A stretch of DNA of 45,654 nt from Pseudomonadota bacterium (GCA_018241745.1 JAFEDG010000161.1:1-45654); one strand, 5' to 3'. Numbered from the stretch's first letter, positions 26,756 through 35,283 are shown. Notes: generated by a model from the sequence alone, not told the origin. Translations and numbers: made by a program.

Positions 26756-27708
26756 TGCACGATCTCCTGCCGGATCAGCGCCTGGAACGCCGCCGGGGTG
26801 CCGCCCGCAGGCGCGACGCCGTCCACCGCGAGTCGTTGCGCCGCTTCCGGGGTGCTGACGATCGCGTTGATCGCCGCGTTGAGCCTGGCCACGATCTCCG
26901 GCGGGACGCCCTTCGGCGCAATGACGCCGTGCCACAGCGTGACGTCGTAGCGAGGATAGCCGGATTCGGCGATCGACGGCACGTCCGGCAGTGCCGGGAT
27001 GCGCTTGGCCGTCGTCACGGCGAGCGCGCGCACCGCGTTCGCGGCGAGTTGCGGGCGCGCGCCGGCGAGTGTCGACATGAAAAGCTGCGTCTGGCCCGCG
27101 ATCGTGTCCATCAGCGCGGGGCCACCACCCTTGTACGGGACGTGCATCAGCTTGATGCCGGCCATGCTGGTGAAGAGCTCGGTCGCAAGCTGGTCGATGC
27201 CGCCCTGGCCTGACGACGCATACGTGAGCGTTCCAGGCTTTGCCTTGGCGAGCGCGACGAGCTCGCCCAGCGTCTTCGCCGGCACCGACGGATTGGCCAC
27301 CAGCACCAGCGCGCCGGCCGAGATCTGCCCGATCGCCGTGAAATCGTTGCTGGGGTCGAAGTTCACCTTGAACACGCTCGGGTTGATCGTGTAGCTCGGC
27401 GAGATGACCAGCAGCGTGTAGCCATCCGGTGGGGACTTGAGCGCGGCTTCGACGCCGATCAGTCCGCCCGCACCGCCGCGGTTCTCGACGATGACCGATT
27501 GCTTCAGCGTCTCCCCGAGGCGCTGCGCGATGAAGCGCCCGATCGCGTCGTTGCCACCGCCGGGCGGGAACGGCACGATCAACTTGATCGGCCGGTCGGG
27601 ATACGGTCCTTCCGCGTGGGCCGTGGCAGGCAGCAGCGCGGCGAGCGCGGCGGCGCCGGCGGCGCCGAGCAGCGCGCGTCGCGCCGGCGACGAAAGCTTG
27701 TACGTCAT
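26713..27708 (-). CDS. Bug-family (TctC-type) solute receptor 2
   Basis: This 331-residue periplasmic receptor has an N-terminus with two arginines before the hydrophobic core (SPARRALLGAAG), which may be a Tat rather than a Sec signal, cut near AHAEGPYP. Family marks are YPDRPIKLIVPFPPGGGND, VENRGGAGGLIGVEAAL, PPDGYTLLV and HVPYKGGGPALMDTIAG. GGAGAC precedes the ATG. The gene lies between the DUF4387 and GntR genes of the cyclase operon and probably supplies its substrate. No TctAB permease is nearby. Confidence 0.93.
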   Translation of the reverse strand: MTYKLSSPARRALLGAAGAAALAALLPATAHAEGPYPDRPIKLIVPFPPGGGNDAIGRFIAQRLGETLKQSVIVENRGGAGGLIGVEAALKSPPDGYTLLVISPSYTINPSVFKVNFDPSNDFTAIGQISAGALVLVANPSVPAKTLGELVALAKAKPGTLTYASSGQGGIDQLATELFTSMAGIKLMHVPYKGGGPALMDTIAGQTQLFMSTLAGARPQLAANAVRALAVTTAKRIPALPDVPSIAESGYPRYDVTLWHGVIAPKGVPPEIVARLNAAINAIVSTPEAAQRLAVDGVAPAGGTPAAFQALIRQEIVQWHKVVAAQGIKAE

Positions 27709-27751
27709 CTGAAGTCTCCGGTGACGAGGATGCCGTGCGGGCGACGCATCC

Positions 27752-28111
27752 TCAGGGGATCACGATGTCGATCAGCGGCGCGTACTGCTGGCCGCCGTGG
27801 CCGTCGCTGTCCAGCACGTCGCCCTGGAAGCGCGGCCGCGGGATCGACGCCTTGAACGCGAGCGCCGCCGGCACGACGAAGAACTTCACGTCGGCGGGCG
27901 CGAGGTGGTACAGCGACGCGACGACCTCGCGCGTCAGCCGGCCGCTCGCGCGCACGCGCTCGAACAGCGCCGGGTCGTCGAACATGATGTCGAACGTCAG
28001 CTCGAACGGGCCTGCGTTCTTGCTGCGGATCAGCCGTGCGAGCGTGCCCAGCGGGGCGGGGCCGGCAGGCACGATGCGCGGCGCCGTCGACGGCGTGGCA
28101 GGCGCGCTCAT
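27752..28111 (-). CDS. DUF4387 domain protein (AtuA partner)
   Basis: This 119-residue soluble protein matches the DUF4387 family, seen in TLARLIRSKNAGPFELTFDI, FDDPALFERVRASGRLTRE and a C-terminal ARG/LYS-poor tail ending IDIVIP. The family is usually found fused to, or next to, AtuA-like (DUF1446) proteins. That holds here: its ATG overlaps the AtuA stop (ATGA), so the two are probably made together and may form one complex. No catalytic function is established for it. The first 18 residues are Ala/Pro-rich and may be disordered. Confidence 0.85.
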   Translation of the reverse strand: MSAPATPSTAPRIVPAGPAPLGTLARLIRSKNAGPFELTFDIMFDDPALFERVRASGRLTREVVASLYHLAPADVKFFVVPAALAFKASIPRPRFQGDVLDSDGHGGQQYAPLIDIVIP

Positions 28112-29508
28112 GCCGCCCTCCCTGCGCCGACCTTCACGTGCTCGATCGGGAACATCTCGTAGGGATCGTCGGGCGCGACGACGTGGTTGACGCAGAAGCG
28201 ATAGAGGCCACCGCGTTCGAGGTAGGCCGGGTTGTACGTGCACGCGACGCCGGTGATGAGCCCTTGCCACTCGGGGATCGGCAGGTGCAGCGCCTGGTGG
28301 CGCGCCATCGACACGATCGTCGTCGCGAGTTCCTGCGTCGCGGCGGTCGCCTCGAGGATCAGGCACACCTCGTGGCCCTCCACGCGCGCGATCGGTTCCA
28401 GCGGGCCCATGACGCCGTCCTTGCCGTAGACGCGCACGTTGAAGAGGTAATCGCCCGCGGCGGGATCGCCGGCCGCCACCTCGGCGACGCGCCGCGCGAC
28501 GTTCGCCTTGAGCCGCGCGACGAAGTCGTCCATCTGCCGCAGGATGTAGGGGTCCCGGATGCCGCCGATCACGATGCTCTGGTAGCCGACGAACTCGGCG
28601 CCTTCGAGCTTGACCGTGTAGGTCGTCGCCGGCTCGAAGCGGCTGCCGCGTACGCGGACGCGGCGGTCGTCGAGCGCTTCGTAGTCCGCGTGCGTGAGGT
28701 CCAGCGTGCCGCTCGACTCGACGAGCCGGTACGGGTCGGCGTTCTCGTAGAGGCTGTGCGCGGCGACGCTCAACGGGCTGCAACGCAGCGCGGGATCGAG
28801 CGGCTCGAGGTCGAAGTGATCGGCCCGCAGCGTGGCGAACATGCAATCGGGCGCCGGCCGCGCCACGGCGGCGGCCGCGCCGCATTCGAGGATCTTGGCG
28901 GCGTGCCACGCGATGCCCGGGTCGACGCCGTGGCGCATCGGGATGCCCGCGAAGATCGCGCAGTCGCTCGCGCGGCCGGCGATCACGACTTCCGCGCCTT
29001 CGTCGAGCGCACGCAGGAACGGTTCCTCGCCCATCATGCCGACGATGCGCTGCGAGCGCTCGATGACGCCGTCGTCGAAGTCGGGCGCCGGCGCGAGCGC
29101 CGTGATGCGGCCTTCCGCGAGCCGGCGCTTGAGGTAGGCCTTGTCCTGCTCCGCGTGGATCAGCGCGAGCGGGAATGAGAGATTCTCCTCGGCCGCGATC
29201 TCCTCGACGATCCGGCGGAACAGCGCAACGTGCGGCTCCCCGCCGGCCGTGCCCGCCGAGCCGATCAGCAGCGGGATCCGCGCCTCGCGCGCGGCTCTCA
29301 GCATCAACCGCAGGTCGCGCTTGATCGCGCGCACCGGGAACGCGGTCTTGCCCGAGCCGAGCGAGAACGGGCCGGGATCGGTGGACCCCGCGTCGCAGCC
29401 GATGAAATGCGGCTTGCGCGCGATGCCCGCGGCCAGCGAGCTCTCCTTGAAGCCGGAGCCGCACACGCCGGTGGCGGAGATGACGCGGACTTCTTCGGTG
29501 GCATTCAT
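28108..29508 (-). CDS. AtuA-like protein (DUF1446)
   Basis: This 466-residue protein matches the acyclic-terpene-utilisation AtuA/DUF1446 family. Characteristic stretches are SATGVCGSGFKESSLAAG near the start, FIGCDAGSTDPGPFSLGSGK, PLLIGSAGTAGGEPHV and EVVIAGRASDCAIFAGIP. The family was named from a Pseudomonas citronellol/geraniol gene cluster, but its chemistry is not established, and the cluster here has none of the other atu genes. A link to terpenes is therefore not supported; a step in breakdown of a hydroxylated or branched organic acid is more likely. It lies between the cyclase-family and DUF4387 genes. Confidence 0.87.
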   Translation of the reverse strand: MNATEEVRVISATGVCGSGFKESSLAAGIARKPHFIGCDAGSTDPGPFSLGSGKTAFPVRAIKRDLRLMLRAAREARIPLLIGSAGTAGGEPHVALFRRIVEEIAAEENLSFPLALIHAEQDKAYLKRRLAEGRITALAPAPDFDDGVIERSQRIVGMMGEEPFLRALDEGAEVVIAGRASDCAIFAGIPMRHGVDPGIAWHAAKILECGAAAAVARPAPDCMFATLRADHFDLEPLDPALRCSPLSVAAHSLYENADPYRLVESSGTLDLTHADYEALDDRRVRVRGSRFEPATTYTVKLEGAEFVGYQSIVIGGIRDPYILRQMDDFVARLKANVARRVAEVAAGDPAAGDYLFNVRVYGKDGVMGPLEPIARVEGHEVCLILEATAATQELATTIVSMARHQALHLPIPEWQGLITGVACTYNPAYLERGGLYRFCVNHVVAPDDPYEMFPIEHVKVGAGRAA

Positions 29509-29526
29509 GCGTGCGTGCCTGCAGGG

Positions 29527-30549
29527 TTAGACGGTGGCCACCGGCGTCACCGGCGAACCTGCCGCGCCCGGCAGGCGCAGCGGCGGGGCGGTGAGCAGGA
29601 AGCGCGAGCGGCCGTGCGCGCGCAGCCAGTGCGCGAGCTCGGTCAGGTACCAGAGCTCGCCCAGGTGCACGCCCAGCTTGAACAGGCAATGCTCGTGCAG
29701 CGGCAGGCTTGGGCGGCGAGCGGGCGAGTCGTCGGTGATGCCGAGCGTCGACGAGCGCTCGACGGCCAGGTTGTCGCACGCGATCGCGGCGAGGCCCGAG
29801 TCGGTGATCCATTCGAGCAGCCGGGGGTCGGCACCGTCCAGCACGGCGCACGCGTGCTTCAACGCCGGATCGAGCGGGCCGCCGCCCGCGTCCATGATCC
29901 GCTGCGCGAGTCCGGTGTGGATGCAGACGAAGTCGCCTTCCTCGACGACGACGCCGTCCGCCGCCAAAATGCCGGCCAGCACGTCGTAGGTGACGGCGAT
30001 GCGCTCGTCGCCGAGGTGGTGCCGGACGTCGATCATCACGCCGCGACCCTGCACGCAGGTCTCCGCCATCCGCGCGATCGACAGCGCCTGCGCGCCGAGC
30101 GCACCTTGCGTGCCTTGGCCGCGGTCGTCGACGATCGCGTGGCCGTTGTAGAACACGCGCTGCGGCGTGCCGGTGCCCTGCGCGTCGAACAGCGAGCCCT
30201 TGTGCGCGAGCGCATCCCACTGCGTCGAGTACTGGCTGTAGAGCAGCACCGCTTCGTCGGTGCTGACGTCGGTGAGGCGCGCGTCGGTGAACTCGAGCGG
30301 CAGGTTGAAGTGGACGTGACCGTCGCGCATGACGGGATGGAACGCAGGCGCGCTGCGGCGCCCGTTCAGCACCTGCCCGCCAGGCCGGTCGAGCGGCATC
30401 GACAGGCAGAACGTGCGGCCGGTGCGCACTTCGGCCATTGCGGCGAGGCGGCGCGCCGGGGTGACGAGGTTCATCCGGCCGCGCTCGTCGTCGTCGCCGA
30501 ACTCGCCCCAGTTGGATCCAGGGGGACGGTATTTCCAGCGGCGTGTCAT
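29527..30549 (-). CDS. Cyclase-family metal-dependent hydrolase
   Basis: This 340-residue protein is related to the cyclase/kynurenine formamidase/isatin hydrolase superfamily. The usual HxGTHxDxPxH metal motif appears as STQWDALAH (Gln110, Asp112, His116): the second histidine is replaced by Gln and the proline is lost, as in one bacterial subgroup of this family. Other family stretches are MPLDRPGG, YNGHAIVDDRG and GDFVCIHTGLAQRIMDAG. It is the first gene of the six-gene operon and should hydrolyse a lactone, amide or similar bond in the imported compound. The start at 30549 is supported by the conserved RRWKYRPPGSNWGEFGDDDE opening, though no good ribosome-binding site is seen. Confidence 0.87.
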   Translation of the reverse strand: MTRRWKYRPPGSNWGEFGDDDERGRMNLVTPARRLAAMAEVRTGRTFCLSMPLDRPGGQVLNGRRSAPAFHPVMRDGHVHFNLPLEFTDARLTDVSTDEAVLLYSQYSTQWDALAHKGSLFDAQGTGTPQRVFYNGHAIVDDRGQGTQGALGAQALSIARMAETCVQGRGVMIDVRHHLGDERIAVTYDVLAGILAADGVVVEEGDFVCIHTGLAQRIMDAGGGPLDPALKHACAVLDGADPRLLEWITDSGLAAIACDNLAVERSSTLGITDDSPARRPSLPLHEHCLFKLGVHLGELWYLTELAHWLRAHGRSRFLLTAPPLRLPGAAGSPVTPVATV

Positions 30550-30601
30550 CGGTGGCGGTGGGCGGGGCGTGACGCGGGCAGGACCGCGACACAGGATCGG
30601 G

Positions 30602-30630
30602 ATCCTAGGAGAAGCCGCGCAAAGTGTCAA
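30602..30630 (-). promoter_or_regulatory. Near-consensus promoter of the cyclase-AtuA operon
   Basis: The minus strand shows TTGACA (30630-30625), a 17-base spacer and TAGGAT (30607-30602), about 53 bases before the cyclase ATG. The -35 hexamer is the exact sigma-70 consensus and lies in the middle of the palindrome at 30615-30642, so a bound repressor would cover it. Confidence 0.72.
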
Positions 30631-30642
30631 CACTTTGCGCGG
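30615..30642. promoter_or_regulatory. Perfect 28-bp palindrome, candidate operator
   Basis: The arms CCGCGCAAAGTGT (30615-30627) and ACACTTTGCGCGG (30630-30642) are perfect inverted repeats around CA. A two-base centre is too tight for a normal RNA hairpin and no T-run follows, so a protein-binding operator is favoured over a terminator. The GntR regulator in the operon is the natural candidate ligand. Confidence 0.65.
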
Positions 30643-30682
30643 GTGTGCGCGGCGGGCGCCGGTGACGCGGATCGACGAAGGG

Positions 30683-32029
30683 TCAGCGGTGGTCGCGCTG
30701 GAAGTCGTAGACGGCGCCGAGGCCCAGCAGCACCGTGAGCTCGTCGAGCGCGCGCCGGCTCTCGTCCAGCAGCGCGGGATCGGCCAGGTCCGCAGCGACG
30801 ATGCGGTCGCGGTAATGGCGACGCACCCACGCCTCGAGCGCCGCGAACAGCGCGTCGTCGCCGAATACGCGCGCGCCGACGGCGGCGCGCTCGTCATCCG
30901 TCAGCGTCACACGAAGCCGCAGGCAGGCAGGCCCACCCCCGTTGCGCATGCTCTGGCGCAGGTCGAACGTCAGCACCTCGGCAAGCGGCCCGCCGCTCGC
31001 GACGGCGTCGTCCAGATAGCGTGCCGTCGCCGGATGCTCGCGGCATTCGAGCGGTGCGACGAGCGTGAAGCGTCCGTCGGCGCGCGCCAGCAGCTGGCTG
31101 TTGAACAGGTACGTCGAAACGGCCACGTCGAGCGGTACCGCGTGGGCGGGGACGACGAGCGCGGTGAATGCATCGCCGACGGCATCGCCCAATTGCGCGA
31201 GCACCGCGGCCTGGTCGACGAACGCGTGCTCGTGGCAGAACAGCAGCGTACCGCTGCCGACGGCGATGACGTCGTTGTGGAACACGCCGGCATCGATGGC
31301 GGCAGGCAGCTGCTGCGCGTGCACGGTGCGCGCGGGCGCGAGCCCGTGCCGGCGCGCGATCGCGGCGCTGGCCTCGAGCGTCTGCCGTGCCGGGTAGCGC
31401 GCGGGCCGCGGTGCCGACGTGTCGTACGCGCTGGCACCGTGGACGAAGAACTCGATGCCGGGCGCATCGGCGGCCGTCGCGAAGCGCGTGTGGTTGGCCG
31501 CGCCTTCGTCGCCGAACTGTGGCGCGGCAGGCAGCGGGGCGTGGACGACAAAGCGCACGGGATCGCCGAAGATCGCGCGCAGGATCCGCGTCGTCACCGG
31601 GGCTTCGAGCGACCGGTGGAAGTGCGACACCAGGTTCGCGGGCGTGAAGTGAACGCGGCCGTCGGCGGTGTCTGGCGACGGGCTCACGGTCGCGGCGTTG
31701 GCGGTCCACATGGCTGCAGCCGACGAGCATGCGGCGAGCAGCGTGGGCGCGGCGCGCGCGGCGGCCGCGACCACCGCGTGATCGTCGGTGCCGGCAAATC
31801 CCAGCGCGCGGAGTGCCGGCACGAACGGCCGCTCGTGCGGCGGCAGCACCGCCTGCGCGTAACCGCGCGCGGCCAGCGCGCGCATCTTCGCGATCCCTTG
31901 CAGCGCCGCACCGCGCGGGTCCGCCGCGTGGGTCGCGTTGCGCTCCGCGGCAAGGTTGCCGTGCGCGAGGCCCGCGTAGTTGTGCGTCGGACCAGGGATG
32001 CCGTCGAAGTTGATCTCGGCGAGCGCCAT
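30683..32029 (-). CDS. astB: N-succinylarginine dihydrolase AstB
   Basis: AstB is the second enzyme of the arginine succinyltransferase pathway: it converts N2-succinylarginine to N2-succinylornithine, CO2 and two ammonia. The 448-residue protein has the family start [21 protein letters not shown]. The catalytic triad known from E. coli AstB (Glu174, His248, Cys365) is matched by Glu175 (GDEGAANH), His251 ([11 protein letters not shown]) and Cys369 ([10 protein letters not shown]). The ATG at 32029 shares one base with the astA stop (TGATG), so translation is coupled. It is the last gene of the ast run here; no astE follows. Confidence 0.97.
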   Translation of the reverse strand: MALAEINFDGIPGPTHNYAGLAHGNLAAERNATHAADPRGAALQGIAKMRALAARGYAQAVLPPHERPFVPALRALGFAGTDDHAVVAAAARAAPTLLAACSSAAAMWTANAATVSPSPDTADGRVHFTPANLVSHFHRSLEAPVTTRILRAIFGDPVRFVVHAPLPAAPQFGDEGAANHTRFATAADAPGIEFFVHGASAYDTSAPRPARYPARQTLEASAAIARRHGLAPARTVHAQQLPAAIDAGVFHNDVIAVGSGTLLFCHEHAFVDQAAVLAQLGDAVGDAFTALVVPAHAVPLDVAVSTYLFNSQLLARADGRFTLVAPLECREHPATARYLDDAVASGGPLAEVLTFDLRQSMRNGGGPACLRLRVTLTDDERAAVGARVFGDDALFAALEAWVRRHYRDRIVAADLADPALLDESRRALDELTVLLGLGAVYDFQRDHR

Positions 32030-33075
32030 CAGCGATCGTCCGGCGCCAGCGGCACGGCGCGTACCGACGCGCCGTCGTCGATCTCCAGCGCCGCCGCCGC
32101 GTGCGTCGGCAGTGGCAGCGCGCCATCCACCGGCGAGGCGGCGACGACGATCGCGCGATAGCCTTCGAAGCGCCGGTTCGACACCAGCCACAGGACGTCG
32201 TCGGCGACGCTGTCCGGCACCGGATCCTCGTCGCCAACGGCTGCGGTCAGCAGTTGCGAGCGGCGCACCGCGTCGATCGCGTCGCGGTAGCACTCGACGG
32301 TGGGCCCGGCGTCGAAGATGTCGACGTAGCCTTCGTAGCGGAACCCTTCCGATGCGAGCATCGCACGGGCGGGCTCGGTGTCGGCGTGAACCTGCGCGAT
32401 GGCTTCGCGCGCCGCGGGCGGCAGCAGGTTCACGTAGACGGGGTGCTGCGGCATCAGCTCGGCGATGAACGACTTCTGGCCGATGCCGGTCAGGTAGTCA
32501 GCGCGCGAGTACTCCATCGCGAAGAAATGGCGGCCCAGTCCTTCCCAGAACGGCGAGCGGCCGTCGGGGCCGACGCGGCCGCGCAGTTCCGCGATCACCT
32601 TGGGCGCGAAGCGCGCACCGAACTCGGCGATGAACAGCAGGCGGCTCTTCGCGATCAGCGGGCCGTTCTTCTCGCCGCGGAACGCCTGGTCGACGAACAG
32701 CGACGCGAGCTCGCTGTGCCCGGTGTGGTCGTTGGACAGGAACAGCGTCGGCATCGCCGTGTACACGTCGAGCGCGCGCGACGCGTGGACCAGCGTGCCG
32801 ACGCGGAAGTTGTACCAGGGTTCGTCGAGGCCTACGTGGGCCATGATCGCGCTGATGCCGACGACGCGCCGCTCGCCGCCGGTTTCGGCGAGCACGAACA
32901 CATAGCATTCTTCCGCGGCCGTCGCGCGGCCCGCGAACGACGCGAGCGAGCGCTCGATCCGCGCGGCCAGGCGCTCGCTGTCGGCGGGCAGTGTCGTGAG
33001 TCCCGTGCCGGTGCGCTCGGACAGCGCGAGCACGGCGGGCAGGTCGTCGCGCGCGACGGGGCGGACGACGAACAT
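32029..33075 (-). CDS. astA: Arginine N-succinyltransferase AstA
   Basis: AstA starts the pathway by moving succinyl from succinyl-CoA to the alpha-amino group of arginine. The 348-residue protein shows the family pattern [21 protein letters not shown] at the start, [39 protein letters not shown] and [21 protein letters not shown]. The length is normal and there is a single subunit (some pseudomonads have two). It lies 26 bases after the aminotransferase gene and overlaps astB by one base. Confidence 0.96.
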   Translation of the reverse strand: MFVVRPVARDDLPAVLALSERTGTGLTTLPADSERLAARIERSLASFAGRATAAEECYVFVLAETGGERRVVGISAIMAHVGLDEPWYNFRVGTLVHASRALDVYTAMPTLFLSNDHTGHSELASLFVDQAFRGEKNGPLIAKSRLLFIAEFGARFAPKVIAELRGRVGPDGRSPFWEGLGRHFFAMEYSRADYLTGIGQKSFIAELMPQHPVYVNLLPPAAREAIAQVHADTEPARAMLASEGFRYEGYVDIFDAGPTVECYRDAIDAVRRSQLLTAAVGDEDPVPDSVADDVLWLVSNRRFEGYRAIVVAASPVDGALPLPTHAAAALEIDDGASVRAVPLAPDDR

Positions 33076-33101
33076 CGGCGCGCGACCGCGGGCAGGCCGC
33101 G

Positions 33102-34403
33102 TCAGTGCGGCAGCGCGGCGTCGATCGCGCGCTCGAGCCGCGCGAGGCCTTCGAGGATCTCGTCGAGCGAAATCGTCAGCGGCGGTGCGAGGCGCACGAC
33201 GTCGGGTCCCGCCATCAGCACGAGCACGCCGGCATTGCCGGCCGCCTGCATGACGGCGCCAGCCTTGCCGCGCCAGGCTTCCGCGAGCTCGCAGCCGAGC
33301 CACACGCCTTCGCCACGCAGGTCGGCGAAGACCGGGCGGCGCTGGTTGATCGCCCGCAGGCCTTCCATGAACAGCGCGTGCCGCGCCTTGACGCCGTCGA
33401 GCACTTCCGTCGTGTTGATCACGTCGAACACGGCGCCGGCGACGTGGCACGCGAGCGGGTTGCCCCCGAACGTCGTGCCGTGCACGCCCACGCTGAACGC
33501 CGACGCGATCTCGGTCGTCGTGAGCATCGCGCCGATCGGGAAACCGCCGCCCAACCCCTTGGCGCTGGTCAGGATGTCGGGCACGATGCCCTTCTGCATG
33601 TACGAGAACAGCGCGCCGGTGCGGCCCATGCCGCTCTGGATCTCGTCCAGGATCAAGAGCGCGCCGTGTTGCGTGCAGAGCCTGCGCGCGGCCTGCAGGA
33701 ACTCAGGCGTGCCGGGCGTCATGCCGCCTTCGCCCTGCATCGGTTCCAGCAGCACGGCGCAGATGTCGTCGCCACCTTCGGCGAACACGGCCTCGAGTGC
33801 CGCGACGTCGTTGTACCGGATGTGGGTGAAGCCCGCCGGGTTGGGCCCGAAGCCGCTCGAGTACTTGGGCTGGCCGCCGGCCGTGACCGTCATCAGCGTG
33901 CGGCCGTGGAACGAGTTGGTCGTCGAGATCACGCGCACCTTGTGCGCGCCGTGGCGGTCGTGCGCGTAACGGCGCGCGAGCTTCAGCGCGGCCTCGTTGG
34001 CTTCCGCACCCGAGTTGCCGAAGAACACCCGCTCGGCGAACGTGTGGTCGATCAGCCGCTGCGCGAGGCGCAGCGCCGGCTCGTTGGTGAACCAGTTGGA
34101 CACGTGCCACAGCTTGTGGCCCTGCTCGTCGAGCGCGCGGACGGCGGCGGGATGGCAATGGCCCAGCGACGACACGGCGACGCCTGCCGCAAAGTCGATG
34201 TACATGCGGCCTTCCTGGTCCCAGATCCGCGCACCTTCGCCGCGCACCGGGATGAAGGCGGCCGGCGCGTAGCACGGGACCATGATCTCGTCGAACAGCG
34301 CGCGCGTGACGGGCATCGTCGCTTCGGGCGACGACGCGATCGCGATGCGCGAACCGGACGTCCGCGCTACGGCGGCCGTCGAAGGGAGGTCGGACGGGTT
34401 CAT
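33102..34403 (-). CDS. astC: Succinylornithine/acetylornithine aminotransferase (AstC/ArgD type)
   Basis: This is a class-III PLP-dependent transaminase of 433 residues. The PLP lysine is Lys282 in LTSAKGLGGGFPIGA. Other marks are GNSGAEANEAALKLAR, TTNSFHGRTLMTVTA, PMQGEGGMTP and LDEIQSGMGRTG. It would turn succinylornithine into succinylglutamate semialdehyde. AstC and ArgD cannot be told apart by motifs; the ast context favours AstC, and it may serve both. A GAGGGAG precedes the ATG at 34403, but a second methionine at residue 30 (MPVTRALFDEIMVP) gives the usual family length, so the first 29 residues may not be translated. Confidence 0.93.
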   Translation of the reverse strand: MNPSDLPSTAAVARTSGSRIAIASSPEATMPVTRALFDEIMVPCYAPAAFIPVRGEGARIWDQEGRMYIDFAAGVAVSSLGHCHPAAVRALDEQGHKLWHVSNWFTNEPALRLAQRLIDHTFAERVFFGNSGAEANEAALKLARRYAHDRHGAHKVRVISTTNSFHGRTLMTVTAGGQPKYSSGFGPNPAGFTHIRYNDVAALEAVFAEGGDDICAVLLEPMQGEGGMTPGTPEFLQAARRLCTQHGALLILDEIQSGMGRTGALFSYMQKGIVPDILTSAKGLGGGFPIGAMLTTTEIASAFSVGVHGTTFGGNPLACHVAGAVFDVINTTEVLDGVKARHALFMEGLRAINQRRPVFADLRGEGVWLGCELAEAWRGKAGAVMQAAGNAGVLVLMAGPDVVRLAPPLTISLDEILEGLARLERAIDAALPH

Positions 34404-34413
34404 GGGCGCTCCC

Positions 34414-34767
34414 TCAGAGCGACGCGACGACGACGATCTCGACGCGATAGCCCGGGTTGGCGAGCTTCGCTTCCACCGTCGCGCGCGCCGGCGTGTCACC
34501 GGCGGGTACCCACTGCTCCCACGCGGCGTTCATCGCCGCGAAGTCGGCCATCGACGGCAGGTAGATCGTCGCCGACAGGATCTTGCGCTTGTCGCTGCCC
34601 ACTTCAGCCAGCAGGCGGTCGATGTGGCCCAGCACCTCGCGGGTCTGGCCCGTGGCGTCGGCCGCCGTGTCCTCGGCCACCTGGCCCGCGAGGTACACGA
34701 GTCCCGACGGGCGGTGGACGACCATGTCCGAGAGGCGCTTGCCGACGTGGTGGCGTTCGATGCTCAT
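34414..34767 (-). CDS. RidA family enamine/imine deaminase
   Basis: This 117-residue protein matches the RidA/YjgF family, which removes reactive enamines made by PLP enzymes such as 2-aminoacrylate. Features are MVVHRPSGLVYLAGQVAED, the QTREVLGHIDRLLAEVGSDK helix and PARATVEAKLANPGYRVEI, where the Arg holds the substrate carboxylate in active members. It lies ten bases before the PLP transaminase gene and is first in the ast operon, consistent with protecting that enzyme or acting on a pathway imine. A TAGAAT box (34810-34805, minus strand) about 38 bases upstream is a weak candidate -10. Confidence 0.93.
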   Translation of the reverse strand: MSIERHHVGKRLSDMVVHRPSGLVYLAGQVAEDTAADATGQTREVLGHIDRLLAEVGSDKRKILSATIYLPSMADFAAMNAAWEQWVPAGDTPARATVEAKLANPGYRVEIVVVASL

Positions 34768-34879
34768 GTGGCGCGGGTCTTTCCTGCAGCGTGATGGACC
34801 GCCGATTCTATGCGAATCCGGTGGCGAGCGCCGGAAAGCGTCGCGGCCGCCGCGCGGCCGGGTGGCCTACCATCGCGGC

Positions 34880-35260
34880 ATGCAAGCTCGCGGGTCGATC
34901 GTGGCGGGGACGGTGGGCATGGCGCTGGCCGTGGCGGCGGGCGCGTTCGGCGCGCACGCGCTGCGCGGCGCGTTGCTGCCGGATCGGTTTGCGATCTGGC
35001 AAACGGCCGTCACGTGGCATGTTGCCCACGCGCTGGCGCTGGTCGCCGTCGGCCTCTACCTGCAGCGGGCCCCCAGCCGCCTGGCCGGGTGGGCGGCCAC
35101 GCTGTTCGCCGCCGGCATCGTGCTGTTCGCCGGCAGCCTTTATGCGTACGCGCTGACCGGCGAGCGGGTGCTGGGCGCGATCACGCCGCTCGGCGGTGTC
35201 GCGTTCCTCGCCGGATGGTTGTGCTGGGCCTGGGCCGAGGCAGGGTCCGACCCTAGTTGA
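34880..35260 (+). CDS. DUF423 family membrane protein
   Basis: This 126-residue protein has four membrane helices (about 7-27, 43-61, 69-90 and 95-118) and matches the DUF423/YgdD family of small inner-membrane proteins of unknown function. Marks are AGAFGAHALR near the start, WQTAVTWHVAHALAL and ITPLGGVAFLAGWLCWAW at the end. The last residues, AGSDPS, are encoded by the 13-bp repeat that runs through the stop region, so the natural C-terminus has probably been replaced by repeat sequence. It is divergent from ridA. The ATG at 34880 is the conserved start, though its ribosome-binding site is weak. Confidence 0.88.
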   Translation: MQARGSIVAGTVGMALAVAAGAFGAHALRGALLPDRFAIWQTAVTWHVAHALALVAVGLYLQRAPSRLAGWAATLFAAGIVLFAGSLYAYALTGERVLGAITPLGGVAFLAGWLCWAWAEAGSDPS

Positions 35261-35283
35261 CATAATAAATAGGGTCGGACCTA
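35242..35283. repeat. Inverted pair of the palindromic repeat at two gene ends
   Basis: One full core, AGGGTCCGACCCT (35242-35254), lies inside the 3' end of the DUF423 gene. A second copy that has lost one C, AGGGTCGGACCT (35271-35282), overlaps the TAG stop of the convergent Bug3 gene. The two face each other around an AT-rich 16-base spacer, like the pair at 5676-5731. Confidence 0.8.

Noticed and set aside
28108..29508. AtuA-like gene as part of a terpene degradation cluster
   Set aside because: None of the carboxylase, dehydrogenase or hydratase genes of the atu/liu clusters are present; only the family name suggests terpenes.
30615..30642. The palindrome as the terminator of the ast operon
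   Set aside because: It lies after astB on the same strand, but the two-base centre gives a poor loop and no T-run follows. Its overlap with a consensus -35 box makes an operator more likely, though some termination cannot be excluded.
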